From an uncultured Oscillospiraceae bacterium (GTDB lineage: Bacteria; Bacillota; Clostridia; Oscillospirales; Ruminococcaceae), in NCBI GenBank assembly GCA_934481355.1, contig CAKSPH010000001.1, forward strand, positions 62,001 through 126,000: a stretch of 64,000 nucleotides of DNA. Reading direction: 5' to 3'. The translations under genes were made by a program, and so were the position numbers. A model generated the notes under the pieces. The model had not been told where the DNA came from and did not search any database. It saw only the letters and a list, made by a program, of their open reading frames with translations. Each line of letters opens with the position of its first letter. The first letter of the stretch is position 1. Shown here one piece after another: positions 62,651 through 64,000 of this stretch.

Positions 62651-63094
62651 ATGAGCAGTTTCAAGAACAGGCAGAGCGCCGAGATACTCGGCAGCGTATA
62701 CAGAAATGCCGAGATGGCATACGAGGCTTCCGGAGACGTGCTGAAGCGCTGTCCCAACAGAAGCCTTGCGGGCGAGATATCCGCCCAGCGCGACCGCTAC
62801 CGGGACGTTGCCGCGCAGGCGCGTACCGAGATAGTCCGCCGAGGAGGCGTGCCGCGCCCCTACCCTGCCTACGCAAAGGTGATGTCGAAGATGGGCATAG
62901 CGATGAAAACCGCGAACAGCCGCAGCAGCAAGACGATAGCCTCACTGATGATAAGGGGCACCACCATGGGTATTATCGATATGCAGCACGCGGTGAATTC
63001 CTCGCACGGGGCGGAAAACAAGGTGCGCACGGACGCCGAAAAGCTCCTCCAGCGCGAGCAGGACTTCTGCGACCACCTGAAGGGCTACCTGTGA
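62651..63094 (+). CDS. small helical protein, possibly ferritin-like four-helix bundle
   Basis: 147 residues, mostly helical: EILGSVYRNAEMAYEASGDV, RSLAGEISAQRDRYRDVAAQ, ASLMIRGTTMGIIDMQHAVN, TDAEKLLQREQDFCDHLKGY. The pattern of four amphipathic helices recalls DUF2383/ferritin-like bundle proteins of spore formers, but I cannot confirm this. ATG 62651 behind GAGGT is preferred to the frame start at 62588. It is divergent from the membrane-protein gene and convergent with the next. Confidence 0.65.
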   Translation: MSSFKNRQSAEILGSVYRNAEMAYEASGDVLKRCPNRSLAGEISAQRDRYRDVAAQARTEIVRRGGVPRPYPAYAKVMSKMGIAMKTANSRSSKTIASLMIRGTTMGIIDMQHAVNSSHGAENKVRTDAEKLLQREQDFCDHLKGYL

Positions 63095-63197
63095 ACGGCG
63101 TTTCGACATATCAGGAAAACGTCCCCTGCGACGTGGAGGCTGAGCGCCGCCGCGGCAGGGAGCCGGAGCGCCGCTCCCCGGTCAGCGGAAGAGGGGG

Positions 63198-63989
63198 TCA
63201 GCGCCCCTGCCAGTCGGGATTCACGACATTATTGTTGACGATGTTGTCGTAAACGATTTTCGCACGGCGGCGCTGCTCCTTAGCGTCGTCGTCGTTTCCT
63301 GTCATATTGCTGGAGAATTCCTCCCGGATATAAAGACCTACGGTGTCCGGGCAGCTCTTCCAGCGCGCCTCCCTGATGAAGCCGGTTGTGTTGAGCTGGA
63401 GTCCGCAGCCGTCATAAAGCACGGCGTCCGGGTATTCCTCCGACATATCACAGAAGAACTGCACCAGCAGGTGGGAGTCCTCCTCTTCGTCAGTTCCCGC
63501 CTCGGAAGTGCCGTTGGTGGCAATGGAGTTTATCAGCGGGATTATCCCGGTATCCGTGAGGTACATCTGGCTGTCGCCCGCCATAAGCTCCGAGGAGAAT
63601 TTCAGGTTGTTGGAATCGTAATACTCCGACATTCCGTTTTCATCGGACAGATTGATGAAGTTCACCGCAACGTGAACGTAGCCGTTGCCGTCGAAATCCG
63701 GACAGTAGCGCTCCAGGGCGGTTTCGATGTCCTTTGTCTTGGCGTATATGCCGGAAGAATTCGAGTTGGAGATGGCAAGCACATAGAGGTCGCGCTTCTC
63801 GCGGGTGACGAGCTGTACGGTAAGTATCGTGAGCAGCACCAGCGTGAACGCTATCCCGACAACGCGCCACTTATAATGATAGAAGAAGTTCTCGACCGCT
63901 TTCCAGCCGGTGGGCTTTTCGTAGACGGGCTCGCCCTCCTCGGGGAATTCCTCGCTTTCCTCGATTATGCCCTGCTTCAGCTTCAGCAA
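63198..63989 (-). CDS. membrane-anchored extracellular protein of unknown function, start near the window edge
   Basis: 263 residues from TTG 63989; the frame stays open to the window edge, so the true start may lie outside. An acidic cytosolic start (EESEEFPEEGEPVYE) is followed by one membrane helix (about 42-62) and a roughly 200-residue outer domain rich in Asn and Asp (AISNSNSSGIYAKTKDIETA). A short C-terminal tail (NNNVVNPDWQGR) ends it. No family recognised. Convergent with the helical protein gene. Confidence 0.65.
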   Translation of the reverse strand: MLKLKQGIIEESEEFPEEGEPVYEKPTGWKAVENFFYHYKWRVVGIAFTLVLLTILTVQLVTREKRDLYVLAISNSNSSGIYAKTKDIETALERYCPDFDGNGYVHVAVNFINLSDENGMSEYYDSNNLKFSSELMAGDSQMYLTDTGIIPLINSIATNGTSEAGTDEEEDSHLLVQFFCDMSEEYPDAVLYDGCGLQLNTTGFIREARWKSCPDTVGLYIREEFSSNMTGNDDDAKEQRRRAKIVYDNIVNNNVVNPDWQGR

Positions 63990-64000
63990 CTCGGCTTTTT

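Noticed and set aside
1..64000. CRISPR array, rRNA operon, prophage or insertion sequence with transposase
   Set aside because: No regularly spaced direct repeats, rRNA sequence, phage structural genes or transposase-like frames were seen.

Overview
The window looks like a chromosomal segment of a moderately GC-rich, spore-forming Firmicute of the class Clostridia, most like Ruminococcus/Oscillospiraceae. The evidence is a spoIIE gene, a ylbJ-like sporulation membrane protein, the order rpoB-rpoC-rpsL-rpsG-fusA-tuf, a glgB-glgC-glgD glycogen operon, ECF-type vitamin uptake, strong GGAGG ribosome sites and many TTGAC(A/T)-N17-TATAAT promoters. The organism call rests on gene content and family recognition only; no search was run.

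Layout. 1-7.8 kb: partial TPR protein, spoIIE, then glgBCD. 8-11 kb: a DIP1984-family protein, then an operon on the minus strand of a PocR-MCP sensor and a FucO-like 1,2-propanediol oxidoreductase. 11.3-16.2 kb: two small membrane proteins (TIGR04086, YlbJ-like), leuS and a lipoprotein polysaccharide deacetylase. 16.3-17.3 kb: an AT-rich two-gene module (membrane protein plus XRE repressor) with shared operator-like repeats. 17.3-29.6 kb: translation and transcription core genes on the minus strand. 29.9-37.4 kb: a peptide-export or RiPP-like cluster: a secreted Ig-like repeat protein, a 51-residue peptide and an HPr-kinase-like protein on one strand, divergent from PqqD, an S24/S26 peptidase, an ABC exporter and a nucleotidyltransferase-like protein. 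37.5-44.5 kb: pantothenate uptake and kinase (panT-coaX), rimI, polA, an Hpre_diP_synt_I/Gx transporter, and nadE. 44.7-48 kb: an HdeD-like protein and a MATE transporter fused to a cytidylate-kinase-like domain, each transcribed from a promoter next to an inverted-repeat element. 48-55.4 kb: a PucR regulator, a CodA-type deaminase and a UrtABCDE-type ABC importer. 55.4-58.7 kb: an envelope operon (unknown anchored protein, phosphodiester glycosidase, GT2-GtrA). 59-64 kb: tRNA-Ala(CGC), secDF and three uncharacterised proteins.

The strongest candidates for undescribed biology are: (i) the divergent peptide cluster, which has a precursor-like peptide, leader-binding PqqD, peptidase, exporter and kinase but no recognised modifying enzyme; (ii) a family of short inverted-repeat elements with shared termini (consensus RGGTYRCCTCTRAAAACC) in two subfamilies, one found between stop codons and terminators, the other at the start of transcripts; (iii) the MATE-kinase fusion; and (iv) a likely transcription attenuator in front of the codA-urt operon.
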